DNA of 64,000 nt from contig WGMQ01000012.1 in assembly GCA_016125005.1 (NCBI GenBank), forward strand, positions 1-64,000. Direction: 5' to 3'. The translations under genes and the position numbers were made by a program. This document shows, in pieces, positions 28,852-38,428 of this stretch. How positions within the stretch are numbered: position 1 is the first letter of the stretch; each line of letters begins with the position of its first letter. The notes under the pieces are model-generated. The model searched no databases. It was not told the DNA's origin and was given only the letters and a program-made list of their open reading frames with translations. The DNA comes from a bacterium. Its GTDB lineage: Bacteria; Sumerlaeota; Sumerlaeia; SLMS01.

Positions 28852-28876
28852 GCGTCAAAAGGCTAACTGCTGAGCG

Positions 28877-31800
28877 TCAGAAGCTGTACCAATCGCGAAC
28901 TTCGGTCTTCGTGATGACAGCGGTTGCGGGGCCGTGGCGCTTCGCGGCACCGGAGAGATCGATATCAACGAGGAAGTAGGATCGGCTGTCCTCATCGGCG
29001 CCGAGGGAAGCCGGATCGACGAAGGAGTAGCTTGCTCCACCGCCACCGAGTGCTTCCGCCGGGATGAGCGTGGCATTGATCTTCTCGCCCACCGTGAAGC
29101 CGCCCGAGCCGTTCGGGACAGCGCGATAGACGTTGAAGCCCGCGTTGTTGGTTTCCTCGACAGTGGCCCACGAGACGATCACCTGCTGACCGGCAACTGA
29201 GGCGGAGAAATCGCCGAGCGTGACTGCCAGCACCGAGGCGAGGGCAGGACCACCAGGATCGCGAATAACGCCGTCGGGGGAAGTCAGGTCGCTGTCGCCT
29301 TCTTCGCCATCCTTGAACTTGAGGAGGAAGTGCTGACGTGTGGTGGCGCGGTCCACGAAGAAACCACCGTTGCTGGTCGGGCTGGTGGCCTGGAAGGGGA
29401 ACAGGGTCGACTCACCGGGATTGAACGCGCGGGGTCCCCACTTGAACCAGTCGTAGATACCAGCCGGCAGCGCGTTGGCCAGATAGACATCAACGCTGAC
29501 CTGGCTGTCCGGGGTGAAATCGATGACGGAGAAGTCGAACCATCCGAGGGGAGCAGCCGCCAGTTCATCGGGGGTCATGATGCCCTCGGACGGGTCGGTT
29601 ACCAAAGTCATTTCGCTGAAGGTGCCGCTGGATGTGCGGAAGGACAGGTAGCTGTCGTCTGCGCCCCGCAGAGAGACAACCTTGGCGTCCAGGTAATCAA
29701 ATTGGTTGTCGCCATCGCCGTCACCGTTCGGGAGGCTCGAGGATCCGTTGGAGGGAACGCTCTTTTCTGCGAAGTCGAGGACTCCGTCACCGTCGAGATC
29801 GCCGGCCTCCTTCGCCCCGTAATCGGCAACGTCACCAACGACACGGGGGGAGCGGGAGTCGTTGACGATGTCGTACACCAAGTCGCTGTCGGAGAAGGTT
29901 GTTGCTGCGTTCCATGCCTGCGAGTCGGGGATCGGCTCGAAGACCTTGAAATAGGAACCATTAGGTACGCTGGGAGCAAAGTAGAGCGCCACGCTCGTGT
30001 CGAGGAAGCTGGTGATGTTGCCGCCGGTTCCCGGCCCGGGGGCGATGCTGCTGCCGCTGACGTCGCAGATGAGATTGTTGAATCCGGTGTAGTCCTGGAC
30101 GCTTCCGCTGACATCGGGGCCCGCGGAACCGGCGGTGTTGCCACCAATCAAGTTATTGGCGAGGTCAGTGGACGAACCCGCGTGGATGCCGCCACCGCGA
30201 TTGTCAGCACTGTTGCTGAAGATCGTATTGTGGACCAGTTCAGCGCCGCTGGTGGGAGCGGAGAAGATAGCTCCGCCGTCACCCGCCCGATTATCCTGGA
30301 AGAAGGAGTTGTAGACCTTCGTGCGGTCTCCCTGCAGGGAAACGGCACCGCCACTCAGGGTGCTCAGACTGGTGCCGTTCTGTCGGAAGATGCATGCCAC
30401 AATGGCGCCGTCCAGCGACGAGTCGAGGATGGCTCCGCCGTCGGCTCCGGGGGCGTCATTGCCGAAGAAAACGGAGCCCTGAACGCGCCACGAGGTGGCA
30501 TAACTCACAATGGCACCACCGCCGGATTGCGCGGCGTTGGAGATGAAGCTGCAATGGTCCTTGATGACCAAGTCGGCGGACGAGTTGAGGGCGATGGCTC
30601 CGCCACCACCGGCAGCGTGGTTCGTGCTGAAGGTGGTCCGCGTTACTTCGCCGTCACCATCATGGTGAATGGCGCCGCCAAACCCACCGGTGAGGTTACT
30701 TTCGAAGGTGGAGTTGGCGATCGTCAGCGTGCCGCCGCCTTGGTAGATCCCGCCACCGCTTCCGCTGGCGGCCTCGTTGCCGGAAAAGGTGCTGTTGCTG
30801 ATGGTCAGTTTGCCCGAGCCAGCGAAGATGCCACCGCCGTTCTGGTCGCTGTTGTTGTTCCGAATCACGGAGTCCGTGATGGTGAGGGCTGTTGACCCGG
30901 CAACGATACCTGCTCCTGAGGACTCTGAGGTGTTGTCCTCGACGATTACATCGTTGAGGGTCGCAGCACTGGTGCCGGAGAAGCGAATCCCTCCACCGTT
31001 GCCGCTCACACCCTTCAGGCTGACCTCGATGCGGGAAATGGTGCCAACCGCATCCCTCACGGTAACCCGGTCGACCAGCACATCCGAGATTTCCCCGATC
31101 GAGAGGACCACCTTGGTGTTGGTGGCGAAGGACGAGTGAGCGGAAACATCGCCGGACAGAACGGTGTCGGAACAGCCAAGAACGGGTTTGATGCGATCTT
31201 TCCCCGGTTCACCGGAGAGGCGTGCCGGGCGTTCGGATGGATCGTTCTCGGTACCGCAGAAGCCACCGTAAATGGCGCCGTCCTTTTCGACCTTGAACGA
31301 ATTGCTGTCACTCGCCTGCTGGCCGAGCCGACTCAACAGGGGCAGCGGGCGGTACGTGCCCGCCTTGATCCAGACATCCATCGCTTCTGACTTGTCGCAG
31401 TGATAGGCGGTCTGGGAGGCAAGGTCGAGGGCGGTCTGAAGATCATCGATGGCGTCGGCCCAGGACTGCCCCACGGCGTTACCGCTGACGACGTCGGGCT
31501 GGACGCGGATCACATCCAAATTCGACCAATCCTTTGGCGCTTCGAAAGCCCCGATGTCCGACTTGGGTGTACCAAGTCCGGTCGCATCCTGCGGGCGAAC
31601 ATCGGTGAGGCGCTGGTCGTCGCCGGTGAGTTCGAGGGCCCCGGCATCCAGAGCGTCGCTGCAGGGCACGAGCGCCAAAGTTACCGTGCGCCCTCCGAAG
31701 AAGCCCGGCACCACATCGCTGGCCTCGGTGAACTGGTTGTCGTAGACGAAGTTGTCCGAGTCATTGGGTGTTCCCGGATCGAAGGCCCCATCACGTACCG

Positions 31801-33163
31801 TCGTGTAACCGATCATGTTTCCTTTGGCGCCGAGCGAACCGATCGAACCGGTGACGTCAAAGTCCGAAATCATGCCGGTGGCATTCCCGACAATGTAGTT
31901 ATTGCCGAGATTGACGGAAGGCACGCTCCCCTTGATCACGATGCCGCCGCCATTGTCAGCGATGGAATTGTGTGCCAGTTCCACAGGGCCGAAGCCGGCG
32001 CTCGCGATTGCCGCGACGCCGTAGTTGGTCTTATAAATGGTGTTGTTCTGCATCCGCAGCGGGAAGCCGCCTTCGTGATGAATGGCGGAGGCGACATCTG
32101 CGTAGGTCCAAGCCTCAAGGAACGAGTTCCCGCGCAGTTCCGCGCCGATCATGAGTGTTAGGTCGATGCCCTTCGCCGTGCCGGAGGCATAGTTGTAGTT
32201 GTTGTAGAATTGACTTCCAGTCATCGTCAGCATGCTCGCCCCGAAGCTGGAGAGCAGCGTGACGGTTCCGATCTCCAGATTGGTGAAGCTGCTGGAGGCG
32301 CTCACGTAGTTATTGGCGAAGTAGCAGCGATCAATGACCACCGTTTGCAGTGCCACAGGCGAATAGATGGCAGCACCCGACGGACGGCTGATGGCCGCTC
32401 CGGCGGACGCGTAGCAGGAATCAAAGCCAGTGCCTTCGAAACGGAAGACATGCTCATCCGTGGTGCCGTCGCCTGCCAGATAGATCGCGCCTCCCTGCAC
32501 GTCTGACAACACCGCGCCTTTGGGGCCCGCCTTCTTGGCCAGGTTGCCGTCGTAGTTGTAGGCATTATTGGCGGAAAACCACGAGTCGGTGATCGTGACG
32601 TTTCGGCTGGTGGTATAGACCGCTCCGCCAAGGGCCGCGAAGCCTCCGCTGGATGCCACGTAGCAATTCTCGAAACGGCAGCGCGTCAGCGCCAGAGCGC
32701 CCGGTCCTTCATGCAGGATACCGCCACCGCGGGCTTCTCCCGGCGACTCGAAGCCACCGCCCCGCAACTCGATATCTGTAAAGCTAAAGTCCTCGGTTCC
32801 GGTCAGGTTAAAGAGCCGGGAGTAGTTGTTCTGCTGGAGGACGGCCGTGCCGCCCTGGGCCACGAACGTGGTCCCGCGGGAGATGGCCGGAAGCGCACCG
32901 GGAACAACGAAGGTTCCGGCGGGAAGATGCACGACGAGTTGACCCGAGGCGACGGGCTGAGGCGCGTCTCCGACCGGAGCGTTGGTTGAGATGGCTTCCA
33001 TCACTTCGGACAGGGATAGGCGACCATCGCTTGCCACCGCCATGTCGAAGGTATCGACGTCATAGACACTGGTCTGTTGGGCATTGGCGATCTGAGCGAG
33101 GCTCAGCCCAGCCGCTAGGGCCGCGAGTGCTTGCAGTTGCTTGTGGAAACTCTTTCTAGTCAT
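28877..33163 (-). CDS. Very large secreted beta-helix (Pmp-like) protein
   Basis: 1428 aa with signal peptide ending IANAQQ. Most of the protein is right-handed parallel beta-helix sequence with repeats such as GGGIxxG, SGGAIVS, FSGNEAASGSGGGIY and NSADNRGGGIHAG, as in polymorphic outer-membrane adhesins. A second part has a charged, calcium-type segment (DLDGDGVLDFAEK, GDGDGDNQFDYLDAK), then a choice-of-anchor U-like domain (about 1260-1310) and a fibronectin-like C-terminal module with SWATVEETNNAGFNVYR, ending VRDWYSF. It is surface-exposed or released. AAGGCGG precedes the ATG. The octamer at 32613 lies in it. Confidence 0.85.
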   Translation of the reverse strand: MTRKSFHKQLQALAALAAGLSLAQIANAQQTSVYDVDTFDMAVASDGRLSLSEVMEAISTNAPVGDAPQPVASGQLVVHLPAGTFVVPGALPAISRGTTFVAQGGTAVLQQNNYSRLFNLTGTEDFSFTDIELRGGGFESPGEARGGGILHEGPGALALTRCRFENCYVASSGGFAALGGAVYTTSRNVTITDSWFSANNAYNYDGNLAKKAGPKGAVLSDVQGGAIYLAGDGTTDEHVFRFEGTGFDSCYASAGAAISRPSGAAIYSPVALQTVVIDRCYFANNYVSASSSFTNLEIGTVTLLSSFGASMLTMTGSQFYNNYNYASGTAKGIDLTLMIGAELRGNSFLEAWTYADVASAIHHEGGFPLRMQNNTIYKTNYGVAAIASAGFGPVELAHNSIADNGGGIVIKGSVPSVNLGNNYIVGNATGMISDFDVTGSIGSLGAKGNMIGYTTVRDGAFDPGTPNDSDNFVYDNQFTEASDVVPGFFGGRTVTLALVPCSDALDAGALELTGDDQRLTDVRPQDATGLGTPKSDIGAFEAPKDWSNLDVIRVQPDVVSGNAVGQSWADAIDDLQTALDLASQTAYHCDKSEAMDVWIKAGTYRPLPLLSRLGQQASDSNSFKVEKDGAIYGGFCGTENDPSERPARLSGEPGKDRIKPVLGCSDTVLSGDVSAHSSFATNTKVVLSIGEISDVLVDRVTVRDAVGTISRIEVSLKGVSGNGGGIRFSGTSAATLNDVIVEDNTSESSGAGIVAGSTALTITDSVIRNNNSDQNGGGIFAGSGKLTISNSTFSGNEAASGSGGGIYQGGGTLTIANSTFESNLTGGFGGAIHHDGDGEVTRTTFSTNHAAGGGGAIALNSSADLVIKDHCSFISNAAQSGGGAIVSYATSWRVQGSVFFGNDAPGADGGAILDSSLDGAIVACIFRQNGTSLSTLSGGAVSLQGDRTKVYNSFFQDNRAGDGGAIFSAPTSGAELVHNTIFSNSADNRGGGIHAGSSTDLANNLIGGNTAGSAGPDVSGSVQDYTGFNNLICDVSGSSIAPGPGTGGNITSFLDTSVALYFAPSVPNGSYFKVFEPIPDSQAWNAATTFSDSDLVYDIVNDSRSPRVVGDVADYGAKEAGDLDGDGVLDFAEKSVPSNGSSSLPNGDGDGDNQFDYLDAKVVSLRGADDSYLSFRTSSGTFSEMTLVTDPSEGIMTPDELAAAPLGWFDFSVIDFTPDSQVSVDVYLANALPAGIYDWFKWGPRAFNPGESTLFPFQATSPTSNGGFFVDRATTRQHFLLKFKDGEEGDSDLTSPDGVIRDPGGPALASVLAVTLGDFSASVAGQQVIVSWATVEETNNAGFNVYRAVPNGSGGFTVGEKINATLIPAEALGGGGASYSFVDPASLGADEDSRSYFLVDIDLSGAAKRHGPATAVITKTEVRDWYSF

Positions 33164-33677
33164 GCGATCCGCCTTCTTGGCTCTCTGTGGGGAGGAACTG
33201 CAGAAGCGCCGCCGTGTGGCCGCCAGCGCCCCCTACCATGCAACGCACATGAGTTCGATCCAGCACCCGCCCTCATAAGGAGCGATGTCCCCCAAGTGTG
33301 ATGGGCGGACTGGTGCAGAAGTCCGATGTTCTCACCCTCAACATCTGCCCCCACGTCCCTTTCCGTCAAGGGATGATCCGGTTACGGCGTCACTCTTTGG
33401 GGGACCTCGGGATCGCGGCCGGCCACATCATCCAAAAATCGAACCGAAACTCGGGTCTCCCCGAGCTAGTGAATCGGAGGGTCGCGTGGCCTGTGAAGAC
33501 AGCAGGATAGGCGGCCGAAATGGACTCCTCCCCCTGGATTTCGCCTCCGGCCCGGGGTGACGCTCCAAAGTCACTTTGTCGTCACATCAAAGGTCTTGAC
33601 TGAACGAAAGGACCTGTGGTGTATGGAATGTTCTGCGAAAGACACTCCCGGCGCTCGACGCCACAAGGATTGTGATC
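33164..33677. other. Intergenic region between divergent secreted-protein genes
   Basis: 514 bases with no supported gene. It must hold the promoters for the beta-helix gene and for the nuclease gene. Small hairpins are visible, for example CTCGGG/CCCGAG around 33452-33467 and GGCGGCCGAAAT with ATTTCGCC near 33511-33550. I cannot assign them to a known riboswitch. A 91-codon plus-strand frame at 33285 lacks a ribosome site and protein-like composition. Confidence 0.5.
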
Positions 33678-35546
33678 ATGCACTCCCAACCGATTTGGGC
33701 CCCCGGCAGCTGGGGCTCCGCAGTCAAGCCTGTGCTCATGATGGCCTTCGCTCTGACCTCTGTCGCGGCGACTGCCCAGACACCGCTTCGCCTCATGGCG
33801 GGCAACATCACCAGTGGCAACAACCAGTCCTATGACCCCGGTCATGGTACGCGCATTTTTCAAGCATTCGCGCCGGACATTGCCATGATCCAGGAGTTCA
33901 ATTACGGCGGCAACACGACGGCGGAGATCCGTGCTTGGGTCGACACGGCGTTTGGCACCAACTACTACTATTATCGCGAAGGCGGCGCCCAGATCCCCAA
34001 CGGCATCGTCTCGAAGTATCCGATCATCGCCTCCGGCGAGTGGGATGACACCAGCGTGTCGAATCGCGACTTTGCCTGGGCCCGCATCGACATCCCCGGG
34101 GACAAGGACCTTTGGGCCATCAGCGTCCACCTACTTACCACCAGCGCCAGCGTCCGCAATACCGAGGCAACCCAGCTCAAGGGACTGATCCAGGCCAACG
34201 TCCCCTCTGGCGACTACGTCGTCATTGGCGGTGACTTCAACACCGGCACCACCAGTGAGGCCGCATTCTCCACGCTTGGCTCGGTCGTGAAGGCCACCGC
34301 TCCCTTCCCCGCTGACCAGTCCGGCAACATCAACACCAACGCCAGCCGCGCAAAGCCCTACGACCACCTCCTGGTCAGCACGAACCTGAACACCTATCAG
34401 GTGCCGGTTGTGCAAGGCTCGAACAGCCACGCCAACGGCCTCGTCTTCGACAGCCGCGTTTACTCTCCGCTCTCGGCTGTGTCGCCGGTCCTCTCTGCCG
34501 ACAGCGGCGCCACCAACATGCAGCACATGGCCATCATCAAGCAGTTCTCGCTGCCCGGCGGTACGGCGACGCCTACGCCGACGGCAACACCTTCTCCGAC
34601 GCCCAGCCCAACCCCGACAGCCACCGCTACTCCGACCCCCACGCCCACGAGCGGCGCCCTGACCAGCGGTACGCCGGTTAGCGGCAGCCTCGCCACCGGT
34701 GCCTGGGCCAACTACTACATCGACGTTCCCTCCGGTGCCACGCAGCTCAACATCGTCCAGACCGGCACCGGTGACGCCGACCTCTATGTGAAGCTAGGCT
34801 CCCAGCCCACAACCACCTCATGGGACTTCCGCCCCTACCTGAGCGGCACCGCGGAGACCGTGACCGTCACGACCTCCTCCTCCCCCGCCATCTCCGCCGG
34901 CCGCTGGTATATCAGCACCAACGGATACACTTCCTCCACCTATACCATCACGGCCACGATCACCAGCGGCGCCACGCCGACTCCCACTCCCACGGCCACA
35001 CCAACGCCGACTCCGACTCCCACCCCGAGCCCCACGCCGACCGCTACGCCGTCTGGTGGCACGCTGATCATCAGCGAGTACGTCGAGGGTTCCTCCAACA
35101 ACAAGGCCATCGAGATTTACAATGCCAGTTCCTCCAGCATCAACCTCTCCGGCTGGAACATCAAAGTCTACTTCAACGGCTCGACCACTGTTGGCACCAC
35201 GATCAACCTGAGCGGCACCTTGGCTGTTGGCGCGACACAGGTCATCGCCTATTCCGGCTCGTCCTCGACGCTGCTTGGCTATGCGAACGTGACCTTCAGC
35301 AGTTCGTCCTGGAACGGCGACGACGCGATTACGCTCTGCCAGGGCACCACGGTAATCGACAGCATCGGACAGATCGGTGTGGACCCGGGCACCTACTGGG
35401 GGTCAACGATCCGCACCGCCGACCAGACGCTGCGCCGCAACGCTGGCATCGTGACGGGTGATACGAACGCCACGAACGCCTTCGATCCGGCTGCCCAGTA
35501 CACGAACGCGGGTCTGGACGTCTATACGGGCCTCGGCTCGCGCTAA
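33678..35546 (+). CDS. Secreted endonuclease/exonuclease/phosphatase-fold enzyme with PPC and lamin-tail domains
   Basis: 622 aa. Signal peptide ends near ATAQT. The N-terminal EEP domain (about 35-295) has LRLMAGNITSG, MIQEFNYGG (metal-binding Glu), VVIGGDFNT and DHLLVS; a His near the end (NMQHMAI) completes the pattern. Two Thr-Pro stalks (encoded at about 34560-34650 and 34977-35050) separate a PPC-like beta domain (about 325-430) and a C-terminal lamin-tail domain (GTLIISEYVEGSSNNKAIEI). Probably an extracellular DNase or lipid phosphatase. AAGGAT precedes the ATG at 33678. An octamer (35520) encodes VYT eight codons before the stop. Confidence 0.87.
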   Translation: MHSQPIWAPGSWGSAVKPVLMMAFALTSVAATAQTPLRLMAGNITSGNNQSYDPGHGTRIFQAFAPDIAMIQEFNYGGNTTAEIRAWVDTAFGTNYYYYREGGAQIPNGIVSKYPIIASGEWDDTSVSNRDFAWARIDIPGDKDLWAISVHLLTTSASVRNTEATQLKGLIQANVPSGDYVVIGGDFNTGTTSEAAFSTLGSVVKATAPFPADQSGNINTNASRAKPYDHLLVSTNLNTYQVPVVQGSNSHANGLVFDSRVYSPLSAVSPVLSADSGATNMQHMAIIKQFSLPGGTATPTPTATPSPTPSPTPTATATPTPTPTSGALTSGTPVSGSLATGAWANYYIDVPSGATQLNIVQTGTGDADLYVKLGSQPTTTSWDFRPYLSGTAETVTVTTSSSPAISAGRWYISTNGYTSSTYTITATITSGATPTPTPTATPTPTPTPTPSPTPTATPSGGTLIISEYVEGSSNNKAIEIYNASSSSINLSGWNIKVYFNGSTTVGTTINLSGTLAVGATQVIAYSGSSSTLLGYANVTFSSSSWNGDDAITLCQGTTVIDSIGQIGVDPGTYWGSTIRTADQTLRRNAGIVTGDTNATNAFDPAAQYTNAGLDVYTGLGSR

Positions 35547-35573
35547 CCTGTCCGGCAATCCAGAATCGACCCG

Positions 35574-35605
35574 GCGGGGAGGGCTTCGGCTCTCCCCGCT
35601 TTTTT
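35574..35605 (+). terminator. Rho-independent terminator after the secreted nuclease gene
   Basis: GCGGGGAG pairs with CTCCCCGC around a GGCTTCGGCT loop and is followed by six T. It starts 28 bases after the stop. Confidence 0.9.
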
Positions 35606-35616
35606 GTGTGATGCCG

Positions 35617-36168
35617 TTAGCGCCGATGAATCGGTCGGGCGGGATTGCCCGCAACGATTGTCCCCGCCGGGACCGATCGCGTGACGACTGCCCCCGCGCC
35701 AATGACGGCCTCGTCTCCGATCGTCACGTTGGGAAGGACCCGCGCTCCCCCGCCGATCCAGACTCGGTCTCCGATAGTGATGGGGCCGCCGAACTCAGCG
35801 CCGCTGGCGCGCAGCGAAGCATCGAGCGGGTGTGCTGCCGTGTATAGATGGACGCCCGGGGCGATCAGCACATCGCTACCGATGCGAATCTCGCAGACGT
35901 CCAGAAACACGCAGTCGAAGTTCATGTAGAATCGCTCGCCGACGTGGATGTTGGAGCCGTAGTCGCAACGGAAGGTGGGCTCGACCTCGAAGCGTTCACC
36001 GATTGTCCCGAACAGCGAACGCAGAATGGCGCGGCGCCGTTCGGCCTCGGTGGGATGGGAGTGATTGAACTCGTGTGTCAACTCCCGCGCCCGGAGCCGT
36101 GCCGCCACCAGCTCCGGGTCGGAAGCCATGTAGAGCTCCCCTGCCAGCATTTTCTCGCGCTCGGTCAT
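35617..36168 (-). CDS. maa: Sugar O-acetyltransferase, maltose acetyltransferase-like
   Basis: 183 aa, typical length for Maa/NodL/LacA. The N-terminal MTEREKMLAGELYMASDPEL motif, then a left-handed beta-helix with hexapeptide repeats: CEIRIGSDVLIAPGVHLYTAAHPLD carries the catalytic His, followed by GGPITIGDRVWIGGGARVLPNVTIGDEAVIGAGAVVTRSVP. It transfers acetyl from acetyl-CoA to a sugar hydroxyl. It lies six bases after the stop of the unknown membrane protein on the same strand, suggesting a shared transcript. The exact acceptor cannot be read from sequence. Confidence 0.92.
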   Translation of the reverse strand: MTEREKMLAGELYMASDPELVAARLRARELTHEFNHSHPTEAERRRAILRSLFGTIGERFEVEPTFRCDYGSNIHVGERFYMNFDCVFLDVCEIRIGSDVLIAPGVHLYTAAHPLDASLRASGAEFGGPITIGDRVWIGGGARVLPNVTIGDEAVIGAGAVVTRSVPAGTIVAGNPARPIHRR

Positions 36169-36174
36169 GCCAGC

Positions 36175-38325
36175 TTAAAGAGTGCCCCAATTGGTAATCA
36201 GGTAGAGCGCCAGAACCACGAGGATCACGACAAGGATGATGCGGGTACGGGACTCCTTCTCCTCGCCTTCGGCCTCCTCCGAGTCGTCGGTCGGTTCGGC
36301 GAACTTGGCGACGATTTCCTTGCGTGAATCGGAGGGAAGCGGCGGGTAGCGATTGAAGCTGCGCGCGAGCAATCCGCTCATGCGCATCCGCGGGTTGATG
36401 GCCCAGCCGTTGGCTTCCAGCAGGGGCCCGACGTCGCGCAGCCGCAGCTTGAGCCAGCCGAGGAATCCGGCGAAGGCAGCGATGACCACGATGATCGAAA
36501 CAAGCGCCAGCACGAGGCTCATCACATCGATGTCTGCCAGCGCCTTGGCCATGTAGGCGAGTGCCGAACCAATCGCGGCAAACGCGAGACCACCGCCCGC
36601 GAGCATGCCGACCATCATGCCGACGTCTCGCTTTTGGGCGGCGGGAGCGGGGGCCGGGGGAGGAACGACGGGCTTGTCGACTTTGTCGACGAGATTCTTC
36701 TCCGCCGAGGCGGCCTTGCTGGCCGCAAAGTCCTCGATCTTCTTGTTGATGAACGCGGCGACGCGCAGGAATGGGGACTTCATCGCTTCCCAAACGCTGA
36801 TGGGATTCTCGACCACCTCAACGATCTGGGCGTCGAGAATCTTGCCGTCGGTGCATACGAAGATGCCTCGCTTGCCGACGATGAGACGTCCCTTCTCACC
36901 GCGGGTTACAGGAGCCGCGACCTCGAAAAGAACCGGCCCGCCGTCCTTCTCGAAGGTCTGCGCATAGACCAAATAGGCGCGGCTTTCCGAGGCAACCTTG
37001 CGGTGCCCGGCGCGGTCGGTAACCTTCATGCAGAACTCGAGCCGCCGTCCGTCGATGACCAGCGAACCGACCTCGAACATAGTGCGCTTGTTCGGATCGA
37101 ACAGGGCGATGAGGCTGACGAAGTTGTTGGTCAGCTCGACCAGCCAGCGTTGCAGGATGATGAGTTTTTCGAGATCGTCGATTTTGGCGAGTTCCGGCGC
37201 GGCGGCGCTGTCGAGCGCGATGGCCGCGCGGATCTTCTCGAAGGAGGGATTGAGCACATCGACGTTGAGCTTGGCGGCGTCGAGCTTCTCCCAGGGCTGG
37301 GTCGGCTTGGCGGCCTGCCAGTCGCGCCACGGCTGGAAGATGGCGCGGGCGGCGCGCCAGCGTTCCACCGTCAAGGTGCCCTCGAAACCGGGGAACGCCA
37401 CGGCAAGGACCTTTGTCCGCAGATCGTTGAGGCGCGTTTCCCAGGCGGGGTTAAGCGTCCCGTTGAAATCGAGGACTCCATCCGCCCGCGGCGTGGCAAT
37501 GGTCAGTTCGCCGAGGCGTGCAGCGATGGCCGCAGGGTCGTCGACTGCGATCGCTGCCAAGTCGGCATCGGTCAGGGCGAACCGCTTCACGGCGGCGGGC
37601 TCCGCGCGCACCAGCTCGCATTGGGCGAAGTACTGGTCGATCTTCTTCTCCACTGCGGCCACGACCGCGGCACCGCCAGCGGTTTCGCTGCTCCATGGGA
37701 AGAGGGACGAGTCGTCTCCCTTCTTCTTCCAGGCAAGCCAAGCCTCCATTCCTGTCACGAAGGCGCCGATGTGGGACTCCCCGACGCCATCGCGTCCGCT
37801 CAGGTCCTTCGCACCGCCAGTCGTCGCAACGATGTCGCGGACAATCTGGGCCGCGTCGGGATCAGTAACGGCCTCGGGCGGGACGATTCCATCTCCATTG
37901 GCTGGGGCCTGAACGAAAACAGCCCGGTAGGCCCGCACCTGGGTCAGGGATACGGAGGAGCCATCGGTTGCCTTGGTTTCGCTGATTAGCCTTTCCGCCG
38001 CGCGCTTCAGAAGCGCCGCGTCGGCGTCCTGCGGGTCCAGGTCCGCCAGCTTCAGCGTCGCGGACTTCTCGCAAAAGGCGTCGCGGCGGGCGATGCGCTT
38101 GAAGGCCCAGTCACGACCCTCCACCAGCTGATTGACGAGGATTCGACCCTTACCCGAGGGATCCAGCACCTTGGCCAGAGATGGGTCGCACTGTAGCTCG
38201 CGGACTGGAAGACTGGTGACTGCCCAGCGCGCCGGATCCAGCTCATGGATCCGTGCCAGCACGTCCGCCGAGTTTATCTCCAGATGATAGGCCGTTCCGA
38301 GTCGGTGAAAAACGGGAGTCTGCAT
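36175..38325 (-). CDS. Large membrane-anchored protein of unknown function
   Basis: 716 aa. Residues 1-540 are hydrophilic, mixed alpha/beta, without recognised motifs. A Pro-rich linker (VPPPAPAPAAQ) leads to a hydrophobic region with two helices (MMVGMLAGGGLAFAAIGSAL and LVLALVSIIVVIAAFAGFL), a conserved-looking segment WAINPRMRMSGLLARSFNRY, an acidic stretch (TDDSEEAEGEEKES) and a C-terminal tail anchor (IILVVILVVLALYLI). The first part contains RRLEFCMKVTDR and VARRDAF-type charged motifs that suggest a soluble cytoplasmic domain. It precedes the acetyltransferase gene by six bases. I do not recognise a family. Confidence 0.75.
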   Translation of the reverse strand: MQTPVFHRLGTAYHLEINSADVLARIHELDPARWAVTSLPVRELQCDPSLAKVLDPSGKGRILVNQLVEGRDWAFKRIARRDAFCEKSATLKLADLDPQDADAALLKRAAERLISETKATDGSSVSLTQVRAYRAVFVQAPANGDGIVPPEAVTDPDAAQIVRDIVATTGGAKDLSGRDGVGESHIGAFVTGMEAWLAWKKKGDDSSLFPWSSETAGGAAVVAAVEKKIDQYFAQCELVRAEPAAVKRFALTDADLAAIAVDDPAAIAARLGELTIATPRADGVLDFNGTLNPAWETRLNDLRTKVLAVAFPGFEGTLTVERWRAARAIFQPWRDWQAAKPTQPWEKLDAAKLNVDVLNPSFEKIRAAIALDSAAAPELAKIDDLEKLIILQRWLVELTNNFVSLIALFDPNKRTMFEVGSLVIDGRRLEFCMKVTDRAGHRKVASESRAYLVYAQTFEKDGGPVLFEVAAPVTRGEKGRLIVGKRGIFVCTDGKILDAQIVEVVENPISVWEAMKSPFLRVAAFINKKIEDFAASKAASAEKNLVDKVDKPVVPPPAPAPAAQKRDVGMMVGMLAGGGLAFAAIGSALAYMAKALADIDVMSLVLALVSIIVVIAAFAGFLGWLKLRLRDVGPLLEANGWAINPRMRMSGLLARSFNRYPPLPSDSRKEIVAKFAEPTDDSEEAEGEEKESRTRIILVVILVVLALYLITNWGTL

Positions 38326-38428
38326 CGTGTGTCATCTCACAGGGGTCAGGTCGCCCGCACCGTGGCTGTAAGCACGGAACAAGGCAACGCGAGATTGTTG
38401 TTTCGGACGATTCGCCGAGGGGATCGCT

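Noticed and set aside
29330-30895. A 521-codon plus-strand frame antisense to the beta-helix gene
   Set aside because: Composition follows the repeats on the other strand; no ribosome site or homologous motif.
33285-33560. Small plus-strand frame in the beta-helix/nuclease gap
   Set aside because: No ribosome site, proline/arginine-rich shadow-like composition.
33164-33677. Riboswitch upstream of the nuclease gene
   Set aside because: Hairpins are visible but I could not match any conserved riboswitch core.
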